Source: Sipunculus nudus | Lineage: Eukaryota; Annelida; Sipuncula; Golfingiida; Sipunculidae | Assembly (NCBI GenBank): GCA_026874595.1 | Contig: CM049318.1 | Span: forward strand, 19,567,456 to 19,631,455 | Length of the DNA stretch: 64,000 nucleotides | Reading direction: 5' to 3' | In this document: one piece after another, positions 13,501-64,000 of the stretch | Numbering within the stretch: position 1 is the stretch's first letter | Layout of the letters: each line of letters begins with the position of its first letter | The notes under the pieces: generated by a model | The model's input: only the letters and a program-made list of their open reading frames with translations | Told to the model about the DNA's origin: nothing | Databases searched by the model: none | Made by a program: the position numbers and the translations under genes

Positions 13501-14030
13501 ATATATTGGTTATGATAAGGCCCAGTTGCTGGGTCAGAGCAACAGGTTCTGAGACAAGAGACTTTGTGAATTTGCCAGCACCTAATCTTGAGAAATAATA
13601 CTTCATTCACTTCCTTATCTGTTTCATGAAATTAGAATATTCAGGAACAAAATGATGAATGAAAGATAGAAAGAAAACCAGGACTTTTTAATCACCACCT
13701 GAAAGCAATACATTCAAGTTAAGTAAATGTTAGGATTGATAAAAATACTATTTATAAAGTGCTTAGGTCTTTTAAATCATGCTGAGCTTTGAGAGAAGAA
13801 AAAAATCCACCCTTGTCATTTTAAGGACCATGTATAAATAACACCAGACCACATTTAATACTTTATATACAGTGCTTACAAGTGTATGTTCATACATTTA
13901 TATACATGTCCATAAAAAAGGAACAGACCATAATTTATTAAAAATATTTAAATAAAGAGCTCTTGAGGTATTATGAGGTTTAATTCTGTGTAAAGCTTGC
14001 TCTATCTGCATCAGATACACTGGTGAACCT

Positions 14031-14397
14031 TGCGGTCAACACTTGCAGGAAAAAACATAGTCAACTCTTATAAACACAGTCAACACTAGCAGGAATAAAC
14101 AAAGTCAGCTCTTGCAGGAATAAATACAGTCCAACCTAGCAGGGATAAACAGTCAACACTTGCAGGAATAAACACAATCAACACTTACAGGCATAAACAC
14201 AGTCATCTCTTGCAGGAATAAACACAGTCAACACTTGCAGGAATAAACACAAACAACACTTGCAGGAATAAAAATAGTCAACTCTTGCAGGAATAAACAA
14301 AGTCAACTCTTGCAGGAATAAACACAGTCAACACTTGCAGGAATAAACCCAGTCAACTCTTGCAGAAATAAACAGTCAACAATTCCAGGAAAAAACT
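14031..14397. repeat. 25-bp minisatellite, ~14 copies
   Basis: The unit is close to AGTCAACACTTGCAGGAATAAACAC and is repeated about 14 times with point changes and short deletions. A further unit (gtcaattctgccaggaataaa) lies at 20585-20606. A 6.2-kb composite element therefore interrupts the array between 14395 and 20584. Units abut directly with no unique spacers, so it is not a CRISPR-like array. Confidence 0.85.
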
Positions 14398-15060
14398 AGA
14401 ATATCAGCAGAAGCTGACAAAAGCCCTCAGCCAAAACAACATGCAGTGTTTAGAGGTGGTAACAGTAACAAGTACTAAATATCTGTTCTCACATGGATGT
14501 ATATCTGTACATGTCTCAGTTATAAATTTAAAATGGAGAGGTATGTACCATGATTCATAACAATCCACCAAATGCTTCTTGAAAAATAAGCTTCTAAGTT
14601 TTATTCTATTATAAGCTCTGTGACCTTGAAAAGTAGGTCAAGGTCACTCATCTTCGAACTTGACCGAGATTTTGTAGATATACGTCTTCACCAAAGAAAT
14701 AAAATTTCTCTTGTGAATCCTTTTAGAGATATCCCGCTCACAAAGCCAAAGTTGAAAAATCCAAGAAAAATTCATTAAAAATCAGAAATTGCAGGTGGCG
14801 CCCCAAAGCTTGTGCAGCAGTTACAGACCATCAGTCCCTATGATCATAGTAAGAATTGTCAAAATCCACCCAATGGTTTCTGAGAAATAAGCTTCTAAAT
14901 GTTTTTTCTATAATCAGCTCTAAAACGTAGAAAAATAGGTCAAGGTCACCCATCTTCGAACTTGACCGAGATTTTGTCAATATACATCTTCACCGAAAAA
15001 ATAAAATTCCTACGGTGAATCCTTTTAGAGATATCCCGCTCACAAGCCCAAAGTTGAAAA

Positions 15061-15672
15061 ATCCGATAAAAATTCATTAAAAATCAGAAATTGCAGGTGG
15101 CGCCCCAAAACTTGTGCAGCAGTTACAGACCATCAGTCCCTATGATCATAGTAAGAATTGTCAAAATCCACCCAATGGTTTCTGAGAAATAAGCTTCTAA
15201 ATGTTTTTTCTATAATCAGCTCTAAAATGTAGAAAAATAGGTCAAGGTCACCCATCTTCGAACTTGACCGAGATTTTGTCAATATACATCTTCACCGAAA
15301 AAATAAAATTCCTACGGTGAATCCTTTTAGAGATATCCCGCTCACAAGCCCAAAGTTGAAAAATCCGATAAAAATTCATTAACAAGTGACCCATGGGTCA
15401 TGACGCTCAGCTGACTGGGAAGAGATTCGCAAAAGGAAATTTTATCACCAGAATGGTAGTATATACCCATTCAACTGAAGCATCAAACAGATTAACCAAC
15501 AGGCCAAGATTTAGTCTGTATTTATATATCTCAAAAATAGAGAAAAATGTGTAAACTTTTAAAACTAGAATACGGGTAACTGACAAGTGACTACATGTAT
15601 CTGCCAAAATCGGATAGTGAGGCATGGATTGAGTGGCAAGGGGAAATAGAGTGAGGTATGTTGCATATTAGC
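15061..15672 (+). repeat. 612-bp direct duplication, left copy
   Basis: Nearly identical to 16509-17120, offset exactly 1448 bases. It covers the end of a family B unit, the 5' end of family A and the 5' end of family C. The two copies flank a block (15673-16508) that duplicates 10927-11767. Confidence 0.85.
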
Positions 15673-16508
15673 ATACTAACATAACAATCTTAGAAAAGAC
15701 AGGACCAAGTTTTGTGCAAATGTTGGTCACAGGACTCATATTTGAAACTGAGGTTTTAGTGGCACCACCTACATCACTCTCGTGTTTTACGGGCAAAAAC
15801 CTTATAATTTTAGCCTCTTTCAGATTAGAAATGTTTCATGATGAAATTCTCAAGTTGGATAGTTCAATTTTTCACAAGAATTATCCTAGGGACGGGTTCT
15901 CTCAATTGTATAAGAATAGGTCGAGTTCTTTTATTTTTGGTAGTCATGAAAAGCTGAAGTTGCGGCCAAGTGAGCCTACATCAAACTGAGGGCTACAAAA
16001 GTCTTCTTCTGCAAAACTGTTGTTTCAAATTCTGTAACATTGCACAAAAATTACTTTTAGGTGGTCTTTGTTCAAGTTTACTTATATGATTATTGGCTCA
16101 ATAATTGGACAGCCAAAGGACTGTGAGATCCTTTGGTAACAAAGCTTGTAGATTTATTGTGGTAGCAGACTGCATTCTGTTTGTTTATAAGCAGAGCTGT
16201 AAGGCAACATAAATATTTGTTATCCATATCTAACTCATGTGTAAGCTAAATCCATGAATAATATATATATGTATTCTGATTTTGCTTTAAATAGGCATCT
16301 GTTATTATTCTAAATTTGTTAAAAAATATTATGAATATGTAAGCATGAAAAAAGCATTTAGCAACAGGCCAAGATTTTGTCTATCTATTAATGGCTTGGC
16401 AGACTGCCAACTGTTTCAGATTTGGCAACAGGCCAAGTTTCAGTCTGTATCTGTTTATAGCTTTGGCAGACTGCCAACTGTGTCAGATTAGACAACAGGA
16501 GTTCAGTC
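15673..16508 (+). repeat. Near-identical copy of 10927-11767
   Basis: The two blocks differ by scattered substitutions and a 10-12-base deletion near 15703. Both start at 'agcatactaacataacaa' and end at 'acaggagttcagtca'. Confidence 0.85.
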
Positions 16509-17120
16509 ATCCGATAAAAATTCATTAAAAATCAGAAATTGCAGGTGGGGCCCCAAAACTTGTGCAGCAGTTACAGACCATCAGTCCCTTTGATCATAAT
16601 AAGAATTGTCAAAATCCACCCAATGGTTTCTGAGAAATAAGCTTCTAAATGTTTTTTCTATAATCAGCTCTAAAACGTAGAAAAATAGGTCAAGGTCACC
16701 CATCTTTGAACTTGACCGAGATTTTGTCAATATACATCTTCACCGAAAAAATAAAATTCCTACGGTGAATCCTTTTAGAGATATCCCGTTCACAAGCCCA
16801 AAGTTGAAAAATCCGATAAAAATTCATTAACAAGTGACCCATGGGTCATGACGCTCAGCTGACTGGGAAGAGATTCGCAAAAGGAAATTTTATCACCAGA
16901 ATGGTAGTATATACCCATTCAACTGAAGCATCAAACAGATTAACCAACAGGCCAAGATTTAGTCTGTATTTATATATCTCAAAAATAGAGAAAAATGTGT
17001 AAACTTTTAAAACTAGAATACGGGTAACTGACAAGTGACTACATGTATCTGCCAAAATCGGATAGTGAGGCATGGATTGAGTGGCAAGGGGAAATAGAGT
17101 GAGGTATGTTGCATATTAGC
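16509..17120 (+). repeat. 612-bp direct duplication, right copy
   Basis: Partner of 15061-15672. On its right the family C sequence continues intact, so this copy is the continuous version and the left copy is cut off at the inserted block. Confidence 0.85.
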
Positions 17121-20100
17121 ATGGATGTCTGCAGCCTAAATGTGTATGTAGGTTGTGCCACCTACCACAAATCCAGAAAGCTGTCCAAGTTGTATACACC
17201 TGCAAAATTTTAGGCAGAAAAGTCAAACCACTACATGTATAGGAGCGATTTTTGCCCATGGCAGACAAACAGACAAACACTGTGCAAAAATCTTTGCAGG
17301 TAACCCCTCCAGTTTTGTGTATGATAAAGACCTATGTGAGATCTAAACACATGCACAATTTTGGCCCAATCGGTCAAATGGTTCCTGAGATATGAGCTTG
17401 GATGTGTCCAGCGTTAACTAGAATGTAGGTGGCGCCACCTGTCATAAAATCAAGAAAGCTGTCCACGATGTATAAACCTGCAAAATTTTAGGCAGTTATG
17501 TCGAACCACTACAGAGAAATGAGTAATTTTAGGCCACGGCAGACTAACAGTCAGACGCTGTGCAAACATTGTTACAGGTGGCGCCACCATTTTTTGTGTA
17601 TGTTACAGAGCTATCAAAGGGCAACATTTGTATAAATTTTATTTCCTGATCGGTCAAACGGTTCCCGAGATATAAGCTTGGATGTCATCAGCGTGAACGT
17701 GAACGTAGGTGGCGCCACCTGTCATAAAATCAAGAAAGCTATCCTGGATGTATAAACATGACGAATTTCAGGTGAATTAGTCAATTCACTGCAGAGATAT
17801 GAGTGATTTTAACCCAAGGCAGATGAACAGATGGACACTGTGCAAACATGGTTACAGGTGGCGCCACCATTTTTTGTGTATGTTATAAAGCAATCCAAGG
17901 GCTACATTTGTATCAATTTTATTTCCTGATCGGTCAAACGGTTCCCGAGATATGAGGGTTTATGAGTGGAAACAGACCCACAAATGGACACTGGATAGAG
18001 AGGAAAGGTCAGAGGTCAATGCAAATTGGTTAGGCACCAGTTCACATGTGACCCGATAATAGGTGTAAGTTTTGGAAAAATTGGTCCATTAGTCTCCGAG
18101 GAGCTCTCTGGAAACGAACGCCGCCGCAGCGGAGGAACTCGGTCAAAAACATAGTATCCGCAAAACTTCGTTTTGGCAGATACAAAAATACAGGTGGCTC
18201 CACCAGTCTGCAGAAACTAATAAAAACACTTAATGGTCAATATCCATGCAAAAAATCATGGTGATCTCTGCATTAGTTGTTCAGATACTTCAGTTTTTGT
18301 ATCAAATTGTCCATTATTCTGAGGGATACTTCGGAGTCCTATAGCTTGAAGGATATGGGTAACAGAGACCTAATTTCAAGTTTCCACAGGCACCTTTCAT
18401 GGGCCTCCTTGCATGACAAGAATGAAGATTCTAGGTCCAGTTGTTGCGATTTGTACCCTGTTGACAGATAACCACATCTTTAAAGGTCTCAAAAAAAAGA
18501 AAAAAATTCGTAAAAATTTGAAAAAAAAATAGAGGTGGCACACCCAGTCTGCAGAAACTGATGGAACAGCTCATGATCAATATGTATGCCGAAAATCATG
18601 ACCATCAGTGTTGTAGTTATTGAAATACTGCAGTTTTTGTATCAAATTTTCCATTATTCTGGGGGGGGGGGGTATTTTGGACCCATACAGCTTAAAGAAT
18701 ATGGGTAACAGAGACCTAATTTCAAGTTTCCATGGAGACTTTTCATGGGTCTCCCTGTGTGTCAAGAATAAAGATTCTTGGTCCAGTTTTTATGATTTGT
18801 GCCCTGTTAACAGATGTTCATATCTTTAAAGGTCTCAAAAATACAGAAAAATTTCGTTAAAAAAACCAACAAATACAGGTGGTGCCACCAGTCTGCAGAA
18901 ACTTATGAAACACTCCATGATCAATATCCATGCAAACAATTATGGTTATCTCTGCATTAGTTGTTCAGATACTTTAGCTTTTGTATCAAATTTTCCATTA
19001 TTCTGATCTGTACTTTGGAGTGCCATAGCTCAAAGGATATGGGTAACAGAGACCAAATTTCAGGTTTCATTGGAGACTTATCATGGGTCTCCCTGTGTGT
19101 CAAGAACGAAGATTCTAGGTCCAGTCGTTACGATTTGTACCCTGTTGACAGATAACTACATCCTTAAAGGTCTCAAAAATGGAGAAAACAATTCGTGAAC
19201 ATTGAAAAATACAGGTGGCGCCACCAGTCTGCACAAACTGATGAAACATCTCATGATCAATATGTATGTCGAAAATCATGACCATCAGTGATGTAGTTAA
19301 TGAGATATTGAAGTTTTTGTATGAAATTTTTGACTATTCTGGGGGGTAATTTTGGGCCCCATAGCTCGAAGGATATGGGTAACAGAGACCTAATTTCTGG
19401 TTTCCATGGAGACTTTTCATAGGTCTCTCAGTGTGTCGAAAATGAAGATTCTAGGTCCAGTCGTTACGATTTGTGCCACGCTAACAGATGACAGCATCCT
19501 CAAAGGTCTCAAAAATAGAGGAAAAAATCGTAAAAAATCAAACAGTACAGGTGGCGCCACCAGTCTGCAGGAACTGATCGAACATCTCATGATCAATATA
19601 TATGCCAAAAATGAAGACCATCAGTGATGTAGTTATTGAGATATTGAAGTTTTTGTATGAAATTTTTTACTATTCTGGGGGGTACTTTGGGGCCCCATAG
19701 CTCAAAGGATATGGGTAACAGAGACCTAATTTCTGGTTTCCAAGGAGATTTTTCATGGACCTCTCAGTGTGTCAAGAATTAATATTCTAAGTCCAGTCTT
19801 TATGATTTGTGCCTTGTTAACAGATGTTCACATTTTTAAAGGTCTCAAAAATAGAGAAAAAAATTTGTAAAAAATCGAAAAATACAGGTGGCGCCACCAG
19901 TCTGCAGGAAGTGATGTAACATCTCATGATCAATATGTATGCCAAAAATCATGACCATCAGTCAAGTAGTTAATGAGATATTGAAGTTTTTGTATGAAAT
20001 TTTTGACTTTTCTGGGGGGTACTTTGGGGCCACATAGCTCGAAGGATATGGGTAACAGAGACCTAATTTCTGGTTTCCAAGGAGATTTTTTATGGACCTC

Positions 20101-20230
20101 TCAGAATCCCAAGTTACAAGGTTCTAGGTCCAGCGGTTACGATTTGTGCCTGGTTAACGGACGGACAGACGGACGACGGACAAAGAGTGATCGCTATAGC
20201 TCAGATGACTTTCAGTCAGCTGAGCTAAAA
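16829..20230 (+). mobile_element. Hairpin-ended tandem-repeat element, family A, copy 1 (interrupted by C)
   Basis: Begins AACAAGTGACCCATGGGTCA (a 14-bp palindrome) followed by GCTCAGCTGAC. It ends with an ACGG/ACAG tract (20157-20185), then a hairpin with arms AGCTCAG..TGACT and AGTCAGCTGAGCT, then AAAA. Family C interrupts it at 17013-18185. The interior is about six tandem units of ~338 bp (starts near 18190, 18532, 18877, 19212, 19548 and 19886), each opening with (A)CAGGTGGCGCCACCAGTCTG. The first ~290 bases of this element also occur at 15381-15672. It encodes no protein. Confidence 0.6.
17013..18185 (+). mobile_element. Hairpin-ended element, family C, copy nested in A
   Basis: Begins CTAGAATACGGGTAACTGAC, has TGTATCTGCCAAAA near the 5' end, and ends with the hairpin GTATCCGCAAAAC-ttc-GTTTTGGCAGATAC plus AAA. 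It interrupts family A between 'cgtaaactt' and 'aaaatacaggtgg', which are contiguous in other A copies. Interior units carry GGTGGCGCCACC followed by 'attttttgtgtatgtta', and 'cggttcccgagatat' about 70 bases on. Confidence 0.6.
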
Positions 20231-20584
20231 ATCAGAAATTGTAGGTGGCGCCACCAAACTTGTGAAGCACGGACAGACTATCAGTCCCAATAATCATAGT
20301 AAGTTTTGTGAAAATCCATCAAATGGTTCCCGAGTAATAAGCATCTAAGTGTTTTTCTATAATCAGCTCTAAAATGTAGAAAAATAGGTCAAGGTCACCC
20401 ATCTTCGAACTTGACCGAGATTTTGTCGATATACATGTTTACCGAGGAAATAAAATTCTGACGGTGAATCCTTTTCAAGATATCCCGCTCACAAGGTAAA
20501 AGTTACCGGACGACGGACGGACGGACAGACGGACAGCTTGGGTGACGACAATAGCCAATCAGCCTAAGGGCTGAGGGCTAAAAA

Positions 20585-23500
20585 GTCAATTCTGCCAGGA
20601 ATAAAGAGGGGACAATAACAAGTCATATGTGAACAAATTTATTCCAATTTTCAGTGAAAAACATGTTTAAGCTGCCTCATCAAAATCAGTAAAATTCATC
20701 TAAAATAGAAAAGCTCTATGATAACTCTGTTGTAGATTTAACGTAAATTACCCTCTACCTGATCCAAATAACACAGCCAATACTTTGATATTATCATATA
20801 CGTACATTTACGAGTCCAAGAAAATGATTTAGTGAGCTAACTTTACAATTACAAATGACTAGATACAAAATTTTGTAGAATCACCAGGACTACATACAAG
20901 TTACTTGTCCATACTTCCTGTAATAAAGTGTTACAAGGCACTGATATGGCTGCTTTCTCACCAAACACTTCAGGCAAGACTTAACAAATGTAACATAGCT
21001 ACGACACACGCAACATGAAAGTAACCAGTAACCTTGAAAAAACTTACTTTAAGTTTAATGATAAAACGTAGAACATACTTAATCACATTCTCAGTAACAA
21101 ACAAACATAACATACTAAATATAAATATATGGCACAAGTACAAATGTAAAATATTTCCACTTGCAGATGCAGTGATGCCTCAGATGATATGATGTTATTG
21201 CCAATGTCATTTTAATACTGTTTATAACAGAATTCTAGAACAAAGAGGACAAGGCCAATTTGAAATAAAAAATATAGTGTCTACATACTTTGACAAAGAC
21301 CTAATGATCACTGTAAATTGGTATGGTACTGGTGAAAATACAAAGACAAGAGTCAAGGTATAGTTAGATAGTGACAAGAGATACTTGGATTGTAAAGCTT
21401 AATGAGCCACAGTTGCCACACCAGATGATAAGTCTGTTTTAATACTTTGTTGTAATATCCCTTTTAGTAGGAGCCCTGGACCTAATGAATCATAACAGCA
21501 TATATCTAAAACAAGTTGTTATACATTTCACTGTTATAAAACATGCAGCATCCTGATTTTCAATAGAAAAAAAAAGCTTGGGCTAACTACAATATATTAT
21601 ACAAGCAAAGCTCATATATCACTCCGATAAAACAACAATCAGGAAAAAAAAGTACAGAAGTGGCAAACTTTAGAGAGAATACACTCTATTTAACCATTAT
21701 TTGCTCGAATGCTCCTAATACTATATGCACTATTCTTATACGTAAAACTTAAAGCAGGACCACTGTTATATACTGACAGGGATACCAGAGTTCCTGAGTT
21801 GCTCATAAAATGTCACCATCAAAACATTTAATAACTGATACTTAAAATGACTTTTAATGCAAACTTACATTTGTAACATCTAACAATGATACAGCACTAG
21901 GTAATATCCAACATGACTGTAAGTTAATACTTAGAAAACATCAACTTTCATGTGAAATTAAGCACCATAAGTTTTGAACAACATAATGGCGTATGCCAAT
22001 ATGCAAGACACCGTATTCACTACATACATCACATTTTTAATTTAAACTGCTTCATAGAGTAATTAAACAGCTAGTAATGGTTTGTAATGGTGGGATAAAA
22101 GTGCATTTATAGAGACATCAATTTTATCACTTTATTAATGAATTCTTCCACAATAACAGCCATTTGTAAAGATAATGAAACAAAGTTATCATTTAAAGAA
22201 ATAAACGGATAAACCACTAATCCAATAAATATCTAATTCTGGAAGCACAACAATGGAGTTTTGCCCACAGTCTTATATGTGTTCTTCCTTGGTACACTTA
22301 TGCTATATGTAAGTATATTGTGACTACATCATACATCTATGTATCAACTTGCATCACTTAAAGATTAAGACTCCTACATAAAGTATTGAGGGTGTTATTC
22401 TGAATATATTTCTTTACCATTAAAAACTTGATCTTATTATCCGTCAACTAAAGAATCATCCCTGGCAAAGAATTGATGTCTAACCTAATTGATTATTATA
22501 ATAACCTAACTTATTATTATAAGTTTCAATTTACACCTGCAGCATCACTTGAAAAGATGTTCTTTGAAAACATAAGCCTTACATTAAATACATAATAAAT
22601 TGTCTGATTCCTCCCTAACTATGACAACGACTGATAAAACTATGGTTTGACCTTAACTTGACCCTACACCCTTTCACAGAAACATTTACAGAAAACAACA
22701 ACGGGCTGTACATCTACAAGAAGCACAAATGTGAAATATTTCAAAGACGGACATGAAAACTGGAAAATAATGTTAACAGTGTTTCACACCAGCTTTTGCA
22801 AAGTATGCATACAAATGCTAAAGAAATTTTAAGGAACATCTGAAAATCAAATAAACAGGCAATGTTTACTCTAAAGAATCCACTGTAAAGGTTTTGTTTC
22901 TGAGGCTCTTTTGAAGATGCCTAGATGTACATAAACAAATTCCTGTGACCCTTTAAATAAATTAAGGCCTGTATTTAAATCCCCCCTCCATACTTAATAT
23001 CTTGGTCATGCTTATAAAGCATTTCCCTCCCTCTCAAACCCAAGAAAATTGACACATGCAGTGAATATTTTGGCTTCTCTCAGTAACCAAAAATATTATA
23101 CACTGCTCAACATTACTATTTCTTTAAAACTAATTAACTGAGTATGATTAAGTTGTCAGAAAATATGCACAAACCATGAAATAACTTTGGTACATTCTCT
23201 AATTTGAAAGGTTAAACAGAGACCTGAAGATATAAATTTCTAACTCGGCATTACAGACATAAAGCATTTCTCTCCCTCTCAAACCCAAGAAAATGGACAT
23301 TTTACCTGCTGGGTATGTGAAGGTTTCTAAGATGCTATATCAGAAACACATTAAACCTTATTCTGTAGCACCAGATACAAATATTAACAATGACCACCCT
23401 TACATGGTCAGGTAGATTTTGCAAATCACCTCTGACATAAAAATAAAAATAATTTCCTATACAGACTTGTATTCATATTTATTATCACACATACCGGTAT

Positions 23501-24270
23501 ATAGCATGAGCAAATTTTAATACATTCTTGAGGATAATCTTGTTTGTATCTGACTGCTACAGACCGGGTGAGCAGTAAAATCTTCAAACATATAACTGGT
23601 TGATTTGTCATTTGCATTATAAATACCTAAGTAAGTATAAGTATGACATCACAGTATTATTATTCGACTTTTTCTAACAAGGGCTTGTGCCTCTCTCTGA
23701 AATGCCTATTTACATAATACTTCAAATGATGCGTAATGCTACAAAAACCTACCTTATTCATAAATCAAGCTGAGGAATTTTGATAGACATTTAAATTAGG
23801 TGAATATTTTGGCTTCTCCCAGTGACCAAAAATATTAAACACTGCTCAACATTACTATTTCTTTTAAACTAATTATTTGAGTATGACAAAGTTGTCTGAA
23901 TATATGCATAAACCATGAAATAACTTTGGTACATTTTCTAATTTGAAAGGTTAAACAGAGGCTTTAACATACAAATTTCTAACTTGGCATTACAGACATT
24001 TGACTATTTTGACCATGGTAACTTCTGCACCTGCCATCATATCAAGCATTGTAGGCTTGCAGAATATTGACTACATTAACAATGGCAGTTTGATTGTTTT
24101 GTGCTCTCATAAAATAGCACCTGCATTAATTAAATGTGAGTGTACACCAAGCATCAGTTGTGTTTAACCTGATGTTGTCCATTCTTGAGTGTGATGATAT
24201 AATGTATAAAGAGAAATCATCATTTGCTGTCTGCTGGTCCTGTCTGGCTCTGACCTGACCTCTAGTAGTC
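20585..24270. other. Region downstream of EHHADH, no gene recognised
   Basis: AT-rich DNA 3' of the EHHADH stop codon on the minus strand; part is presumably its 3' UTR, but I cannot place the poly(A) site with confidence (AATAAA on the minus strand near 23478-23483 is one candidate). Imperfect local duplications are present. 23065-23260 matches 23803-24003 in the same orientation, and a 40-base block at 23015-23055 recurs at 23258-23300. There are no splice-linked frames with known domains. Confidence 0.5.
23017..24003. repeat. Local imperfect direct duplications
   Basis: About 195 bases beginning 'aatattttggcttctc' occur at 23065 and again at 23803 with roughly one difference per ten bases. 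A second short block, 'cataaagcatttc..ctccctctcaaaccc', occurs twice within 23015-23300. Confidence 0.75.
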
Positions 24271-63023
<38,753 letters not shown>

Positions 63024-64000
63024 CTGAAGAAAATAAATCAATTTTGAATTATTCATATAAAAACAGCTCTATTACTTGGTTCCAACAAATTCTGATTTCA
63101 TTTCCAAGAACTTCTGTCAGGTTTTTAAACAACAAATACTTTCATTTTCAAGCACTTTTTCTCTTGCACTGCCTCCTTTAAAACCCTTTCAGCTGTCTAA
63201 TCCTGTCACATTCCACCTTTTACATTTTGCTTTTTTCAAGCACTAATCCATCTCATAGAAGTAACAAGGATTTTTTTTGTTCTTTCAAATACCGTATTTA
63301 TTCCAATTTGGCAATCCCTATTATTTCTCAACCCCAAAAATTATTTGAAAGCATAATTTCTAAAATGACTCTAATTTCGCAACTACTGACAATGTTTTCT
63401 GTCGATGATTTTAGGTGAAATACCTCCGTCCCAAGCGGACGCTGCAGTTTGTATCTGACTAGATTCTTATAACACTGAGCATCCACATCAAACTTGTTTG
63501 CAATAAAATTTTTTAAGATACAAAGATGCGTATTTCATAATATAAAAACATTATAAAGCATTCAAGTTCCAAATGGGTGTCCGTGACGAAGCAAACTCGT
63601 GTACCATTCCTGGTATGCACGTTCCTTGTGTGCAATTCACTTGGGATATTTAGCAATAATATTTACCAGATTCAAGGAAGCACGGGTGGTGGAACAACTG
63701 TCACACAGTTAGAGCAGTCACCTTAGTTAAGCTTTAACGACCGCGGTTAGTTTTTGGATGGGTGACTGCGCGTACAAAACAGGGCAAGATCGAGGACACG
63801 GGAGCTGGACCATTTTCGGTTGTATATATTTTAATGCGCTTTTACTTTCCTATATTTATATTGCGTATTCTGCAAATAAAAGTTATCTGATAATAAGCAA
63901 TATTTTTTTTCTTCCAACTTTCGTGCAGCTGCTTGTCTCTTTTCGGCCCGCCGATATCGCCGCCTAGTGGGTAAACTTGAAACCACTAGTAGTTACATGA
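63024..64000. other. Upstream intron of EHHADH, no exon recognised
   Basis: The next EHHADH exon (end of the hydratase/isomerase half) should lie on the minus strand upstream of 63023. I found no frame here that matches the family. A 5S-like fragment occurs at 63700-63775. Confidence 0.5.
63700..63775 (+). repeat. 5S rRNA-like fragment (5S-derived SINE or pseudogene)
   Basis: TTAGTTAAGC at 63723-63732 and GGTTAGTTTTTGGATGGGTGAC at about 63745-63766 match, in order and spacing, the internal control region of animal 5S rRNA genes (GAAGTTAAGC ... GGTTAGTACTTGGATGGGTGACC). The 5' and 3' parts of 5S rRNA are not recognisable, so it is not a functional gene. A 5S-headed SINE is the likeliest source. 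Confidence 0.55.

Larger units (their letters stand above)
14395..20584 (+). mobile_element. Composite element: family B containing family A containing family C
   Basis: Family B starts at ACTAGAATATCAGCAGAAGC, with the motif AAAGCCCTCAGCC about 30 bases in. It ends at 20584 with an ACGG/ACAG tract (20510-20535) and a hairpin whose last arm reads GGGCTGAGGGCT, followed by AAAAA. Between these ends B repeat units (14780-15380 and 20226-20500) flank a family A element, which itself contains family C. B units carry 'ggtcaaggtcacccatcttcgaa' type blocks and the GGTGGCGCC palindrome. No protein is encoded. The ends, microsatellite and hairpin resemble non-autonomous Helentron-associated (DINE/pearl-like) elements; that class is an inference from architecture. 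Confidence 0.6.

Noticed and set aside
14031-14397. 25-bp direct repeats as a CRISPR-like array
   Set aside because: Units are head to tail without unique spacers and the context is an animal genome; ordinary minisatellite.
15407-17073. Identical 72-residue minus-strand frames at 15407-15625 and 16855-17073
   Set aside because: They lie in the 612-bp direct duplication over the 5' ends of families A and C; conservation comes from recent duplication, not coding selection.
18190-20156. CTGATGA motifs in family A units as possible hammerhead ribozymes
   Set aside because: The motif follows the palindrome in many units, but no GAAA with flanking complementary stems lies at the required distance.
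63421-63480. Candidate preceding EHHADH exon on the minus strand
   Set aside because: A short frame with GC-richer sequence is present, but its translation does not match the expected region before the linker helix and the splice phases do not fit.

Overview
The window is animal nuclear DNA and most likely comes from a bivalve mollusc. It is AT-rich and intron-rich, and most of its length is interspersed repeat. The repeats have the 'pearl'/DINE-like architecture known from bivalves: central tandem units, an (ACGG/ACAG)n tract, a terminal hairpin and an A run. Protein homology alone shows only 'animal'; the mollusc assignment is inferred from the repeats.

Two host genes can be reconstructed exon by exon. 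(1) On the + strand at 6113-8664, three coding exons give a complete 412-residue ankyrin-repeat protein. (2) On the - strand at 63023-24271, twelve exons with consistent splice sites and phases encode the last 489 residues of the peroxisomal bifunctional enzyme (EHHADH; enoyl-CoA hydratase/L-3-hydroxyacyl-CoA dehydrogenase). The N-terminal hydratase exons lie beyond position 64000. The C-terminus reads SNL rather than the usual SKL. A possible 3' end of another + strand transcript lies at about 536-1170.

Layout. 1-6112: mostly unassigned. 6113-8964: ankyrin gene. 8965-20584: repeats, dominated by a triple nest in which element C sits in A, A in B, and B in a 25-bp minisatellite. 20585-24270: no gene recognised. 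24271-63023: EHHADH, whose introns hold nearly all the other mobile DNA. These include hairpin-ended tandem-repeat elements A, B, C, E and F, a 3.2-kb DNA element with ~150-bp inverted termini and a 7-bp target duplication (34114-37305), a tRNA-derived SINE (~31405-31703), and a full-length non-LTR retrotransposon with target duplications (46155-51989). 63024-64000: intron or upstream DNA with a 5S-rRNA-like fragment.

The retrotransposon carries a 2A-type motif (DVELNPGP) at the start of its first ORF, and its whole coding region lies in one reading frame broken only by TAA codons. The intron after the EHHADH exon at 30417-30541 begins with a 58-bp minisatellite made from copies of the exon end and its splice donor. 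Element families A-C each end in a hairpin whose last arm is complementary to a motif near the 5' end, as in Helentron-associated elements. Families A-D share a palindrome, GGTGGCGCCACC, in their internal units. All coordinates, motifs and splice calls were read by eye; no searches were run.
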